Assembly (NCBI GenBank): GCA_031308135.1
Contig: JAHLJT010009436.1
Location: 141,506,303-141,570,302, forward strand
Direction of reading: 5' to 3'
Source of the DNA: Acheta domesticus
Lineage: Eukaryota > Arthropoda > Insecta > Orthoptera > Gryllidae
Length of the DNA stretch: 64,000 nucleotides
Shown here: positions 1-10,302 of the stretch, one piece after another
Layout of the letters: each line of letters starts with the position of its first letter
Numbering within the stretch: the first letter of the stretch is position 1
Notes under the pieces: generated by a model
What the model was told of the DNA's origin: nothing
Database searches by the model: none
Seen by the model: only the letters and a program-made list of their open reading frames with translations
Position numbers and translations under genes: made by a program

Positions 1-330
1 ACGAGATGTAAATAAATATACCTAGTGTGCTAGAGGATAGAAGACAATAATTGATTATTTCCTAATAAATGAAAAATTCAAATCACAAATAAAACATGTG
101 CAAGTGTATCGGGGATGTGATGTAGCCTCTGATCACTTTATATTAATTGGCAAATTCAATCTCTGGAAAAGATGGAGGACTACAAAACGACAGAAAAACA
201 ATTCAGAAGAAGTATATAAAGTACATCTTCTGGAAGAAGTAAGTATAAAATTGCTGTACCAAACTAGATTGCAGAATTTCTTACTAGAAACACCAACTGA
301 GAATGATATAAAAAAAGAATTTACTACTTT
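1..330 (+). mobile_element. RTE-type LINE fragment: endonuclease end and linker
   Basis: An open frame from about 49 to 330 carries the C-terminal strand of an apurinic-type endonuclease (D-V-A-S-D-H-F, the catalytic SDH motif) followed by a linker with EEVYKVHLLEE. The same linker ([13 protein letters not shown]) is found in the RTE LINE on the minus strand at 38.2-38.7 kb, so the two are related copies. Upstream of position 49 the frame has stops. The homology ends abruptly near 330, where GC-rich unrelated DNA begins, so this is a truncated dead copy. In life this domain nicks target DNA for target-primed reverse transcription; nothing functional is left here. Confidence 0.75.
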
Positions 331-1247
331 CTTTATTCTCCAAATCTTCGCGTACTCGTCGCGTCAGCCCTCGAGTTCGGATACCAGAATTTTTGGTGTT
401 ACTTGCACCGGTCTCGTCGCTGTGAGTTGCCACCGCTTTGCTTCGGCTGTCGCACTGCGAGCCCACGACCTTGGCCCAGATTTCGGCCGCTCGTCGCCTC
501 GCCCCTCGCGAAACCGCCGTCTGCGACTAGGCTGGAAACGCCACCCGTTTCTTGCTCCACCAGATCCTCGTCGTTTCTTTCCTGCCACCAGATCCTTGTT
601 GATTCTACGTTTCTTCTTATGTCTTGCCACGCCCGGCACCGTACCGCGTAGACACCTCTCTTCTGTTCTTCGCCTCTCTTCGGTTGCGGACGCCGACGCG
701 TACTACAATGTTCTTACGCGTGTCTTGAATACCGGCGTATATCTCACGGCTTTCTGATTACTCACCTTTACTTATTTCCACAGTTCTCTTTCCTTCACGT
801 TATTATTCACGAGCTCGCAATCTTAAATTGCCACAGTCAGTTCTCCCGTTTTATTGCAATCACATTTAATTCAAATTACTCGTGATTTCCACTGCATTAA
901 CTGAATACACGACCACTCTCGAATTCAACTTTCGCCAAGATGGCGCGTACCCTCTTGCACTCCGTCGACCACTACTTTACATGACCACCCTCTCTGACGT
1001 TCCGCTCAAGAAGAAAAAAATCCGTTCTCCTGGATGTGGCCTCTCCTTGAGGGATAGCAGCGCGTTGTCGCCCCTCTCGTTCGATTCCTCGCGCTTGCCA
1101 TAGACAGCAAGTCAGCGGCGTAGTTACGTGCTACTAATACTAGGTCTCGCTGCTTCGTACCAGTATCGGCGGAGCGCCTGCCTTCCGGGACATGTTTTCC
1201 TATTGCTCTGGCGTGGGTGGCTGTAGGGTTTGGCATTCTTCCAATCT
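331..1247. other. GC-rich non-coding block, unidentified
   Basis: CpG-rich sequence sits between the truncated LINE and the first (TA)n array. Overlapping frames exist on both strands (about 60-190 codons within the block), but their low-complexity Arg/Ser/Pro composition is what GC-rich non-coding DNA produces. No domain is visible. It may be part of an LTR or of a DNA transposon whose other end is missing. In character it resembles the GC-rich block at 56.7-57.6 kb, but no long alignment was found by eye. Confidence 0.4.
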
Positions 1248-1252
1248 CTACA

Positions 1253-1306
<54 letters not shown>
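1248..1306. repeat. (TA)n microsatellite
   Basis: An almost pure TA run with one CA interruption. It is the first of four TA arrays that bound the blocks between 1.2 and 6.3 kb. Confidence 0.95.
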
Positions 1307-1308
<2 letters not shown>

Positions 1309-1488
1309 AAACCAAGTAGCCCAAATATTGACTAATTTATTTTGAGCTATCGGTCGTACGAGATACCGCCCGCCCCATCGCTCGCGCGCCGCCCGGTCGC
1401 TCGCGCGCCGCCGGGTAACCGACGAGTTTGCTTATCGGTGGCTCGGAGGGGTGGAAAAGGGGTGTAACTCTTTACCTGGAGGGATGAC

Positions 1489-1740
1489 GTGTGCGGTAAG
1501 GTGGAGAGAAGGGAATGCGGGACGCCAGGGGCAGAAAGTTCTTGTACTCGGAGGTGTGCAACTCTTATCTGGGGAGTGACATGTGCAGGGAAGGGGGGAG
1601 AGAAAGCTGTGTGGGACGTCAGGGGCAGAAAGTTCTTGGACTCGGAGATGTGCGGTAGGGGAGAGAGAGGAGAGTGCGGGACGCCAGGGGCAGCAAGTGC
1701 TTGGACGGCAGAGTCAGAGAGATGTGGCCGCGAGTCAAGT
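1489..1740 (+). repeat. Degenerate tandem repeats of about 85-90 bp
   Basis: Within copy 1, a phrase of the form GTGCGGTAAGG-GGAGAGA-GGGACG(C/T)CAGGGGCAG-AAGT is repeated about three times (near 1490, 1575 and 1650). Related wording recurs at 2990-3070 in copy 2. This is an internal minisatellite of the element, not a gene. Confidence 0.6.
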
Positions 1741-2448
1741 CAGCGAGAGGTGTACCATGCTAAGGCGGCTTTCGCCACCCCTTGTTCTTGCTACAAGCTT
1801 GTATCTTCTACATCGGGTCCTTTCTACACGAACTGCCCGACTGCGTGAAACTGAGTTCATTGTCTCGCAAGAGGTGTATATAATGCGTTAATAAGACCAG
1901 TGGCGTAAAAGTGTTGCGGTGTTCTACGGGGACATGAGGGAAATAATCTCGAAACTAAGGTCGCCGGGCATTCCATACTAGAACTGAGAATTTCGAAGCA
2001 AATAGTTATAGAATTCAGACTGGTGTAAGGCACGTGTTCACGCAATTCACCGTCAGAGATAATTTTAGGGGCCATTAACGTTATTTCTAAGAAGACTTTT
2101 GAATATTCTGTGCTATCAACAAACTATGTTTATTCACTGTAATAGAATACAAGATATTCTTCTTGTAATGTCATTTCTTTAGTTTTAAAGAAACTTCTTT
2201 TGAATATTGTGTTATCAAGAAAACATTATATTTTTTCATTTAATTGAATGGAGATTTTTTGGAAGATTCTAGAGAATTTCGTGCACGAAATTATTGGCAT
2301 GTGTTTTGATGCAGTGTATAATAAGGGACAGTTAACTGCAATTTCCGTAAACGGAAGGTACTATGACATTGAGTCATGCGAGGAGCATGTGCCCTTCATT
2401 CATCCCAACCGGGATTTCATTCTTTCCATTTGTTGAGCTTCAACTCGT

Positions 2449-2742
2449 TTTGTCACGGAAGATATTGCTGTAATTCTAAATTGTGCAAAACTTAAAATCA
2501 ATTCGTGATAACTTTGCAGTTGATTCTCCCTTTTTGATATTTTTTGAATTGTGTTAATCTTTTTGTTTGTGTATTTTCTTTGTGTATCAATGTTATTGTC
2601 ATTCTTCAAGTTTTTTTGTGGTTTCGCTTCAACGCGTGTCCAATTACATGTTGTTCTGTGGTCACGACTTTGTGTTGTTTTTCATTTGAAATCTTCTGAT
2701 GAGCCACGATCGCACCAAAATCCCCCGAAACCGACAGCACGT
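2449..2742 (+). repeat. Segment duplicated in inverted orientation at 7357-7655
   Basis: This 3' part of the TIR element is reproduced almost base for base on the minus strand at 7357-7655, including a conceptual 65-residue frame that is identical. The frame itself has no recognised domain and is probably not a protein. Confidence 0.85.
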
Positions 2743-2751
2743 TCGGTTACA

Positions 2752-2765
2752 ATATATATATATTG
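2752..2765. repeat. Short (TA)n junction inside a palindrome
   Basis: The TA run joins the 3' tip of copy 1 (CACGTTCGGTTACA) to the 5' tip of copy 2 (TGTAACGAACGTG). Together they form a near-perfect palindrome of about 38 bp. Confidence 0.85.
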
Positions 2766-4654
2766 TAACGAACGTGAATTTCACGTACTCGTGTGATGAA
2801 ATCAATCAGCCAAAACATTGACTAAATTGATTTTCGGCTATTGGTCGTGCGAGATTCCACCGCCCGCTCGCGCGCGCCGCCGGGAGCCGACGAGTTTCCT
2901 TATCGGTGGCTCGGAGGGGTGGAGAAAGGGGCAACTCTTATCTGAGCAGTGACGTGGTCAGAAGAGGGGAGAAAGAGGGGTGTGCGGCACGACGGGGGAA
3001 AGTTGTTGGACACGGAGGTGTGCGGTTAGTCGGGAGAAGGGCGTACGAGACGCCAGGAGCAGAAAGTTACAAGAACCGTAAGCAGTAGGTTGGAAGCTGA
3101 CGGTGTGGCCGCGAACCCAAGTTAGCGAGAAAGGAGAGGCTTGTGCCAGTGGTGGCTAGAATCACACGGCAGACGCACGATCGACGGAGGCGTCTGGTCT
3201 TGGAGTACGACGTGGTTACAGGGAGAACTCGTGCTTAGGCCCATGACAGAGCGTCGGCAGCCGCATTTTCTTCGCTGTGAGTGTTGCGCTGGTGGCGAAC
3301 GCCACGGCCACCCAGTTAAGGTCGGTGTTCAAGATAAAATAATTTTTGTTTATGACACTACAAAAAGTAAGGAGAATTAGGAAGCAATAGACTATGGAAT
3401 GCAGGTTGATGCATTGTTCCGGTCGTTCACTGTCGGATTGTTTTTCTTTTGGCCACTAACATTCTTGCTTAATGACTGATATACCCGTCCCATTGGTATA
3501 TTTCGTTGTTACTGCGTACTGTTATCAAAAGATATTTGAAGTAACGTGTCTTTCTTGGGGGGGACATCATTGATTTGTGAGAGAATCTTGTTATGTTAAT
3601 GAAATCCAAGTGCAGTTTCTGCTTCAAAAGAAATGTTGATGATAGTGTTAAATCCGAGTCAAGTTATAAAACACATTGTGTTATTTATGAATAATTAAAA
3701 GGGTATGAAAATATATTTGCTATGAACTGTTGAAGAATTTAAGTGAACAGTAATATGTCTTTCTTAGGGGAGAACATCACTGATTTGTGGAGGAATCTTA
3801 TGTTAATGAGATGCTAGTGCGGCTTTGGCCTTTAAAAAAAGAAAGAGTTTTGATGATAGTGTTAAATTCATGTCAAGTTATAAAAAAAACACCTTGTACT
3901 GTTTATGAATAATTAAAAGGGTATAAAAATATATCTGATATAAACTGTTGAAGAAGTTAAATGAACTTAAATATCTCAAAATAGTTATTGAAACTGGGAT
4001 GCCTGTTGAGTAGAAATAAAACATATTTTCAATTTCAACCAAAGGTGTAGGTTGTAATAAATGTTAATTTTTGCATTTATGTAACGAACAAACACGTTTA
4101 ATATCCTTTCAAATAACTTTTAGTAATATTCTGTGTTTCCCAAAATTATTTATTCATTTCAATTGTATGCGAAATATATCTTGGTAATTGCAAAAATTTC
4201 TTGCAAGAAATTACTAATGAATGATTATGCAGTGCATGTTGATGCACGGTTAACTGCAATTTTTGTAAACAGAAAGCACTACAACATTTTGTCGTCCGAA
4301 ATGCCTGGGTTCTTCCCTCTGAAGTAACTTTATATGCACTCATCTCTCAGATTTCTTTTATTCATTTTGTCACAGAAGACATTGCTATGATTCTGATTTG
4401 TGCCAACTTTAAAATTCATAATTTTGGAGTTAATTATCCTCTTCATTTTTTTATGCTGTTAAAGGATTTTTGTTTGTTTTCTATTTTATGGCCAATGTTG
4501 TTGTCATTCTGTAATATTGTGTTTGCTTGCAAAGCCTGTCCAATTACATATTGTTTCTGTGGTCACGACCTTGCGTTTTCTTTCTTATTTTGAAATCTTT
4601 GGATGAGCCACGATCCCACCAAAATCCCCCCTCAACCCGACGTCACGTTCGGTT

Positions 4655-4657
<3 letters not shown>
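2764..4657. mobile_element. TA-array-associated TIR element, copy 2 (both tips present)
   Basis: A 1894-bp non-coding element with terminal inverted repeats: TGTAACGAACGTG at 2764-2776, and CACGTTCGGTTACA at 4644-4657, whose complement is TGTAACCGAACGTG. Both ends are embedded in (TA)n. TIRs plus a TA target fit a cut-and-paste DNA transposon (Tc1/mariner-like or another TA-targeting group) that is non-autonomous. No transposase is visible. The 3' half shares AACTGCAATTT(C/T)(C/T)GTAAAC and the CCACGATC...CACCAAAATCCCCC motif with copy 1. Confidence 0.7.
3540..3965 (+). repeat. Two-copy tandem repeat, period about 209 bp
   Basis: GTCTTTCTT-GGGG-ACATCA-TGATTTGTG...ATGATAGTGTTAAAT...AATAATTAAAAGGGTAT occurs at about 3547 and again at about 3757. 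It is a local duplication inside TIR-element copy 2. Confidence 0.8.

Positions 4658-4691
<34 letters not shown>
4657..4691. repeat. (TA)n microsatellite
   Basis: A TA run between TIR-element copy 2 and the following GC-rich block. Confidence 0.95.
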
Positions 4692-4693
<2 letters not shown>

Positions 4694-6180
4694 GTGATAC
4701 CGAATATATTACGGTTAATTGCGCGCTAAGAATTACTCCCAGGCTACGCCTGTCTTGAGGGTCAGCCGATGGCGCCAGGACGGCGGTGGCTGCTCGCCGC
4801 CCCCCTTCGCCCCTTTTGAATCTGTCACGGCCACGTGTCCCGGAGCTTGGGTGGTCGTTTCGTGCGCACAGCACCCCCCGGTATTTTTCCGCGACGCTCA
4901 AAGCCCCCCCCCCCCAGCCTCCCTTGAGATTTCCAGCCCCTCACACCCCCAGCCATTAATAACTGCCCCTATTTGACGCAAAATTGAAGCGAGAGGGAGC
5001 GATAGCCAGCTTCTCTCTCATTTCTCGGCCTCAAAAACACTCGACGATTGGGCAGAAATAGTTTGAGACGCACTACCCTTGCGCCAATAGCCGCCGGAAT
5101 TAGGCAATGTTTTGGAAGGTTCCAGAATCTTGGGGATAATTTTGGTGGGGGAAAGAAGCTTCGAGGGACTTCGAAGCAGGCGACGCGAGGAGAGAAGCGA
5201 AAGAGTTGCGTTCGGGGTAGGACGCGAGTAGCGGTCAAGGGGGGACAAGTTGCCTTTGTGGTGGCACTAGGTGCCGGAGACAGAGTTCGGTTCGTATTGG
5301 ATGGACTTATAAAAAACATTGAGTTTTCTTGGGAGAATTTGTGCAAATCCCCTTTAACAATTGTAGACCGCGGGGCTGTGTGACGGACAATTGACAGTGA
5401 ATTGTGCCGTGTTAATATCCGACTTGTGCTCGAATTCGGGACTTTTTTTTGTGAGATTATCAGATAATTCACGCACTCGCTTCGATCTCCAAAATACAGT
5501 GTGATAGATCGAGAGTGAGGAGATCATTCGTTCGAGCAAACATTACCTTGTCATTCACAACATTGTGCGGACGGCGCTGTGTGTTGGGCCAGCCCCAGCA
5601 ACCCCTCGCTGCATACCTGGTTAAGTCCTGCGCACCCCACCCGGGGCAGCGCCTCACTGCCCGTGACGATCCTCGCAGCCAGCTGACGGCCTGAGGTTAT
5701 TCAACTTTGGTGGGTTGTGCAAGCCGCCTTGCGGAGGCAGTATTTATTTTGCTTTTGTGGTGCGCCCGTGGTCGAAAGTCATAAACTGTGTGGCGAACAA
5801 TTTTTGCTAATTACCTTTCGACCGGGCGACGAAGAGAGATTCCCCGGCCGCGCTTGGCCGTCAAGAGGGAATTTGCGCAAGGAGAAAATCTTTGTCATTG
5901 TAATTGTATCAATTTGTATTTCTTAATTTTAACTTGTGTGTGTGCATGACATGTTTTTTTGATTTGGGTAAAGGGGAGCATGCTCGCCGACATGATTGGT
6001 ACCAGTTCATTCGTGATTTCTTACTGAATAAATCCCCCATGTTGTTATATGAATGCAATGCTTATCATTTGACCCCGACCGCCAACTTCCTCCATCATCG
6101 CCATTTCAGGCCAGACTGTCTATCGACTGAGCGAGCCGGCTACCCGTCCGAGGCGCCCAACCGAAGACAAAGGGTAGTCG

Positions 6181-6182
<2 letters not shown>
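4691..6182. mobile_element. LTR-like non-coding block between TA arrays
   Basis: About 1.5 kb of GC-rich, non-coding sequence bounded on both sides by (TA)n. It carries a TATA-like box (TTATAAAAAACATTGAG, about 5308) followed by about 700 bp without a credible gene, and an AATAAA polyadenylation hexamer at about 6027 (CTGAATAAATCCC). Promoter and polyA signal in this order resemble a solo LTR. TG...CA ends, a target duplication and a primer-binding site were not found, so a DNA element is equally possible. Conceptual frames on both strands look like chance frames. Confidence 0.35.

Positions 6183-6245
<63 letters not shown>
6183..6245. repeat. (TA)n microsatellite
   Basis: A pure TA run of about 60 bp. 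Tyr-Ile repeats in conceptual frames on both strands come from this run. Confidence 0.95.
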
Positions 6246-6249
<4 letters not shown>

Positions 6250-6399
6250 CAGGTGAGTCACGTAACTTTAGCACCTCCTGTAACTTTTGAACGGTTGAAG
6301 TTATTGCAATGCAGTTTTCACGGAAGTGCATGAGGGGAAGGGGCTAATAGATACGTGCATTAATTTCTATTTTATCTCTTGTATTTTACGAGATATTTT

Positions 6400-7353
6400 A
6401 GGTAACTTTGTTTTTTCAAACGGAACTATACATATTTTTTCAGTCCATCATGACGAGCAGAAAAAGACGAATCCAATGATGTACATATTGTCATATGTTT
6501 GATAAGCATTTTTTTGATTAATTTTGATTTTTGCGACTGGGGTTTAACGGACATTTTGAATAGTCTACCATACAAGATCACCCAGCGCTCCACCAGCAAC
6601 GCGCGCCCGAGCAAGGGAAGGGAGATTTGAAGATACGAAACATATTCCAAATATTCACAAAACCATTGCTAGTTTTTCCTGAACTGTGCTTTCCATCCTT
6701 CCGCATTTTCAGATTTTCGACTTTCTTTGATTGAAGGAATTAAAGGATGGAAAATAAGGATTTGTCATTAGTTTGTATCGTATTAAAATTGTTTATAACT
6801 TCAACTCCATTTAATGGGGTTTCATAAGATACGTATTAATGTGATCTTGAAACAAAGCACAGTAAGAATAAATAATTAAAACTGTACAAAAATATTGCGT
6901 ATTTTGAGCAAACAATTTCAATGTTAATAAGAATATAATAATAACTTAGGGATAGAAATAATCTTATTTCAATAAATACTACTTAAGACAAATCCGTATT
7001 TTCAATCCCTAAGAAACACAAAATATCTGAAAATGGATCAGGATGGAAAGGAGAGTTCAGGAAAAAATGCAACAGTTTTGTGAATATTTTTCGTATCCTC
7101 AAGTACTAAAATCCCTTCCCTTTCCCGACCCCGCGTTTGCTGGGGGAGCGCTGCGTGAACTTGTGGGGCTGACAGTTACAATGAAAATATCCGTTAAACA
7201 CTAGTCGCAAAAAAACCACAATTACATAAAAAAATGCTTATCTAACATATGACAATATTTATATCTTTGGATTTGTCTTTTTACGCTTGTCATGATAGAC
7301 TGAAAAAATATGTATAGTCCCATTTGAAAAAAACAAACTTACTTCAAAGTTAC
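6400..7353. mobile_element. Foldback element with inverted arms of about 340 bp
   Basis: The left arm (about 6400-6740) and the right arm (about 7000-7353) are imperfect reverse complements. Shared phrases, read in one direction, include ACTATACATATTTTTTCAGT, ATATTGTCATATGTT, GATAAGCATTTTTTT, TTTAACGGA, ATATTCACAAAAC and TTTTTCCTGAACT. The centre (6741-6999) is AT-rich and non-coding. This is a long-TIR foldback or MITE. Its right edge abuts the broken TIR of the inverted repeat at 7357. No target duplication was identified. Confidence 0.75.
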
Positions 7354-7356
7354 TTC

Positions 7357-7655
7357 ACTTCGTGCTGTCGGTTTCGGGGGATTTTGGTGCGATCGTGGCT
7401 CATCAGAAGATTTCAAATGAAAAACAACACAAAGTCGTGACCACAGAACAACATGTAATTGGACACGCGTTGAAGCGAAACCACAAAAAAACTTGAAGAA
7501 TGACAATAACATTGATACACAAAGAAAATACACAAACAAAAAGATTAACACAATTCAAAAAATATCAAAAAGGGAGAATCAACTGCAAAGTTATCACGAA
7601 TTGATTTTAAGTTTTGCACAATTTAGAATTACAGCAATATCTTCCGTGACAAAAC
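7357..7655 (-). repeat. Inverted, nearly identical copy of 2449-2742
   Basis: The complement of this segment matches the 3' part of TIR-element copy 1 with only scattered differences. The terminal ten or so bases of the TIR (TTCGGTTACA) are missing at the 7357 side, and the other side breaks directly into the tandem GC-rich repeat at 7656. Confidence 0.85.
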
Positions 7656-8439
7656 GATTTAGGGCTATCTGACATGAACTTTTGAAACACGGATGAAGTT
7701 GAGGCCCGCCCGGGAGTTGCGAAGCGAACCGCCCGCGGAGGCGACCTGTCGATCGACCCGGAGCCTTGGAGGCGGCTTCCCGTGCTTGGGACTTGTAAAA
7801 ATTTCAATGTCTTGCAGGCACGGGAGCTCTCCTGGGTTGTCGGACGCGGCAGCTCGCTTCGCGGCAAGTTCGCGGACGTCCCGGGCCGGGCAGTGGAAAA
7901 ATATTCACGGACGCAATGTCCAAAGACCGGCGCCACCCACGCCCAGGAGCTTGACCAACTCCTTAAAAAAGAAGTGAAATGAACACTCGCCCTCAGATTT
8001 AGGGCTATCTGACATGAACTTTTCAGACACGGATGAAATTCAGGCCCGCCCGCGAAGCGAACTGCCCGCGGAGGCGACCTGTCGATCGACCGGGAGCCTT
8101 GGAAGTGACTTCCCGTGCTCGGGACTTGTAAACATTTCCTGTACGGGAGCTCTCCTCGGTTGTCGGAAGCGGCAGCTCGCTTCGCGGCATGTTCGCGGAC
8201 GTCCCGGGCCGGGCAGTGGAAAAATATTCACGGACGCAAAGTCCAAAGACCGGCGCCACCCACGCCGGTCGCCCAGGAGCCTGAGCAACTCCTTAAAAGA
8301 GAAGTGAAATGAAAAAATAGCCCTCAGATTTAGGGCTATCTGACATGAACTTTTGAAACACGGATCAAGTTGAGGCCCGCCCGGGAGTTGCGAAGCGAAC
8401 CGCCCGCGGAGGCGACCTGTCGATCGACCCGGAGCCTTG
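7656..8439 (+). repeat. GC-rich tandem repeat, 2.3 units of 331-340 bp
   Basis: Units start at GATTTAGGGCTATCTGACAT: unit 1 7656-7995 (340 bp), unit 2 7996-8326 (331 bp), unit 3 8327-8439 (truncated). Units are very similar and CpG-rich in an AT-rich neighbourhood. Apparent frames of 60-157 codons on both strands repeat with the unit and are not treated as genes. This looks like a fragment of a satellite or an internally repeated element. Its sudden start and stop suggest insertion or an assembly collapse. Confidence 0.85.
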
Positions 8440-9029
8440 TATATGAGAGAAACATGTAAATGTGTGTAATCAAAACAAACTAATAAATTATTATAATTAA
8501 TAAATACATGCATATAATAAATAAACTAAATTATACTTTTATGTTTTATCACAATTATTTTTCTCATTTTAATTTTTCCTTTTTTACATTTTTTTCGTTT
8601 ATATTGCTCTTTCGTATATTAAAACATTTGCACCATATTTGAATCTCCTTCAATGGTGATTCTTCTATAACAATGTTGTAAAGTTCATAATAATTTTGGT
8701 GACAAGAACACCGAGACATGCAAGCATCTAATAAATTTAATTTAATGCAACAGTTAATATTTTTCAAATAACTGATCTGATTCCTTTTACATTGCCTTGG
8801 TGGTTTGTATACTTAAAACCCAAATAAAGTAACATCATTGCAATACTGTTCATCAAGAATGCGTGCTGTCAAAAGATACTTTTGATACTGTATTCGGACT
8901 CAGCGACTGCAAAACATTCAAATAAGATATTTTAGCCGTCAAACTATATCCTCGCTCAATAGCCGAACTAAAATTCTCTAACCGGATTCGGACTCATCGA
9001 CAGCAAAATATTCAAATAAGATCTTTTAG
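8440..9029. other. AT-rich intergenic DNA with a short duplicated phrase
   Basis: No gene is visible. A phrase of the form TTCGGACTCA(G/T)CGAC(T/A)GCAAAA followed by ATTCAAATAAGAT(A/C)TTTTAG occurs twice (about 8893 and 8986). The second copy is the target of the hAT element that follows, and related sequence resumes at 10303. Confidence 0.55.
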
Positions 9030-10302
9030 CAGTGGCGAATCTAAAGGGTAATCTGGGAGCTCTATAATACCCAAATTATTTTTCAATAAAATCTATCGTT
9101 GTGTACCATTTTTCAATATATTTGTTACTGAATCGTTGAAGAAAATTAAATGTGTTCAACTCCTTTTTTCCGTTTACGCGTGAGGCAATTACCAGGGCTG
9201 CAGAAACATACACTTCGGGGACGGTAGCTGATCGAGGAGCCTGCCAGTGGATAGACACCGGCTGGCTCTGCCGCGCATGCGCAAAAGAGAGCGTACGCTA
9301 TCTCTCCTTCATTTGCATTCACTGGTCAGAGACCCCAGCTGCAGCCTAGGCTCTCGGTAGGCATGGATTTGTACAGCGATGCACACCCACGTCTCAGAGG
9401 CAAATTCATCTCATTACCTGACGTTGTGGGAAAGTAGAGTTGTTTATGTGCCGTTTGTGTGATTTTTTTTAGTTATCTTTACGCAACAATTAATGAAGCT
9501 AAAGATAGTGTTACAGACAATGTCCCACTGACTATGCGCCAGTCTCATAACTTCTAAACGATTGACGATATCGAAATGCACTTTTCGCTCAACAATGCGG
9601 AATCACGAGTTAAGTACTACGCCGTAGAGATAGAAATAGTACCGATACGTACTAATATAACGTGTTAGATATGAAGAAACTATTGAAATATCCATCAAAG
9701 TAGAGATGACTATGAATGAACTTTCAGGGTGAGAATTATTTGAAAGATACAAAATTGTATCTTTTAAAATTATTGATAGCTACAGTAGTGACTCAGATGG
9801 ACTACATGTTTCAAGATTTCGACAACTTTCATTTTATTGAATTTTTGGACGAAAAGCAGTTTTCCACCTACAAGCGTCCTTTCGTTTAGAAACGTTTTCT
9901 TTCCTAATAAAACAATATCGATTCCTTGACAGTGAGCAGCCTCGAAATGAACTGACGAAAGTTTACATTAATAATGCAAAATACATGCCTGCAGTTTTTT
10001 TGCTGAAGTATATGTTAGACAAATTGGTATAGAAAAAATATCAAGAGACGGTTCGGTTGACACAACTCAGACCAACTTTCCCTTTATATTACAACATTAT
10101 GTGAAAGGAATACGTTTACATTAAAGAGTTAAGACATTCCTGAGAAATTCCGTGGGAAATTAACTGTGCAGAAACGAAAGCTTTAAAGAACACATTATCG
10201 ACGTTTTTGTTGAAGAAAAACGATGAATGGAGCTAATTTACAAAAAAAATGTAAGATAAGATTTTCAGAATACCCAACTGCATGACTCTAGCTTCGCCAC
10301 TG
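9030..10302 (+). mobile_element. hAT-like DNA transposon relic (CAGTGGCGAA tips)
   Basis: Terminal inverted repeats CAGTGGCGAATCTAAAG (9030-9046) and the complement of 10286-10302, CAGTGGCGAAGCTAGAG, match at 15 of 17 positions. The flanks TCTTTTAG (9022-9029) and TATTTTAG (10303-10310) form an 8-bp target duplication with one mismatch, the hAT hallmark. Near 9916-10030 a short reading frame containing YRFLDSEQPRNELTKVY and a following hydrophobic stretch resembles the region before the hAT C-terminal dimerisation domain, but stops and shifts break it. It is a dead, 1273-bp element. Confidence 0.75.

Larger units (their letters stand above)
1307..2751. mobile_element. TA-array-associated TIR element, copy 1 (5' tip lost)
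   Basis: A non-coding block between two (TA)n arrays. Its inner 5' part (the stretch around ATTGACTAA, then GGTCGTACGAGAT, the CGCGCGCCGCC run and TTATCGGTGGCTCGGAGGGG) and its 3' part (GATGAGCCACGATC, ACCAAAATCCCCC, CACGTTCGGTTACA) both recur in the next block at 2764-4657. The 3' tip 2738-2751 is the terminal inverted repeat. The matching 5' tip, about 35 bp, is missing and replaced by TA repeats. There is no credible coding region. It is probably a non-autonomous DNA transposon. Confidence 0.65.

Noticed and set aside
98..757. 219-codon frame on the + strand as a gene
   Set aside because: Only the first 78 codons are LINE-derived. The rest runs into GC-rich non-coding DNA, so it is a chimeric chance frame.
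2551..2796. 81-codon frame whose first 65 residues are identical at 7551-7360
   Set aside because: Identity reflects duplicated DNA. The residue pattern shows no domain and the element is otherwise non-coding.
6140..6331. Tyr-Ile repeat protein
   Set aside because: Translation of the (TA)n microsatellite.
7693..8513. Several frames of 65-157 codons on both strands
   Set aside because: They repeat with the GC-rich tandem unit on both strands and show no domain.
6250..9700. Similarity between 6250-6400 and 9520-9700 as one transposon family
   Set aside because: Only short phrases agree (TAACTT-TRAACGRTTGA, ATTGCAATGCAGTTTTC-like). Too weak by eye to call a family.
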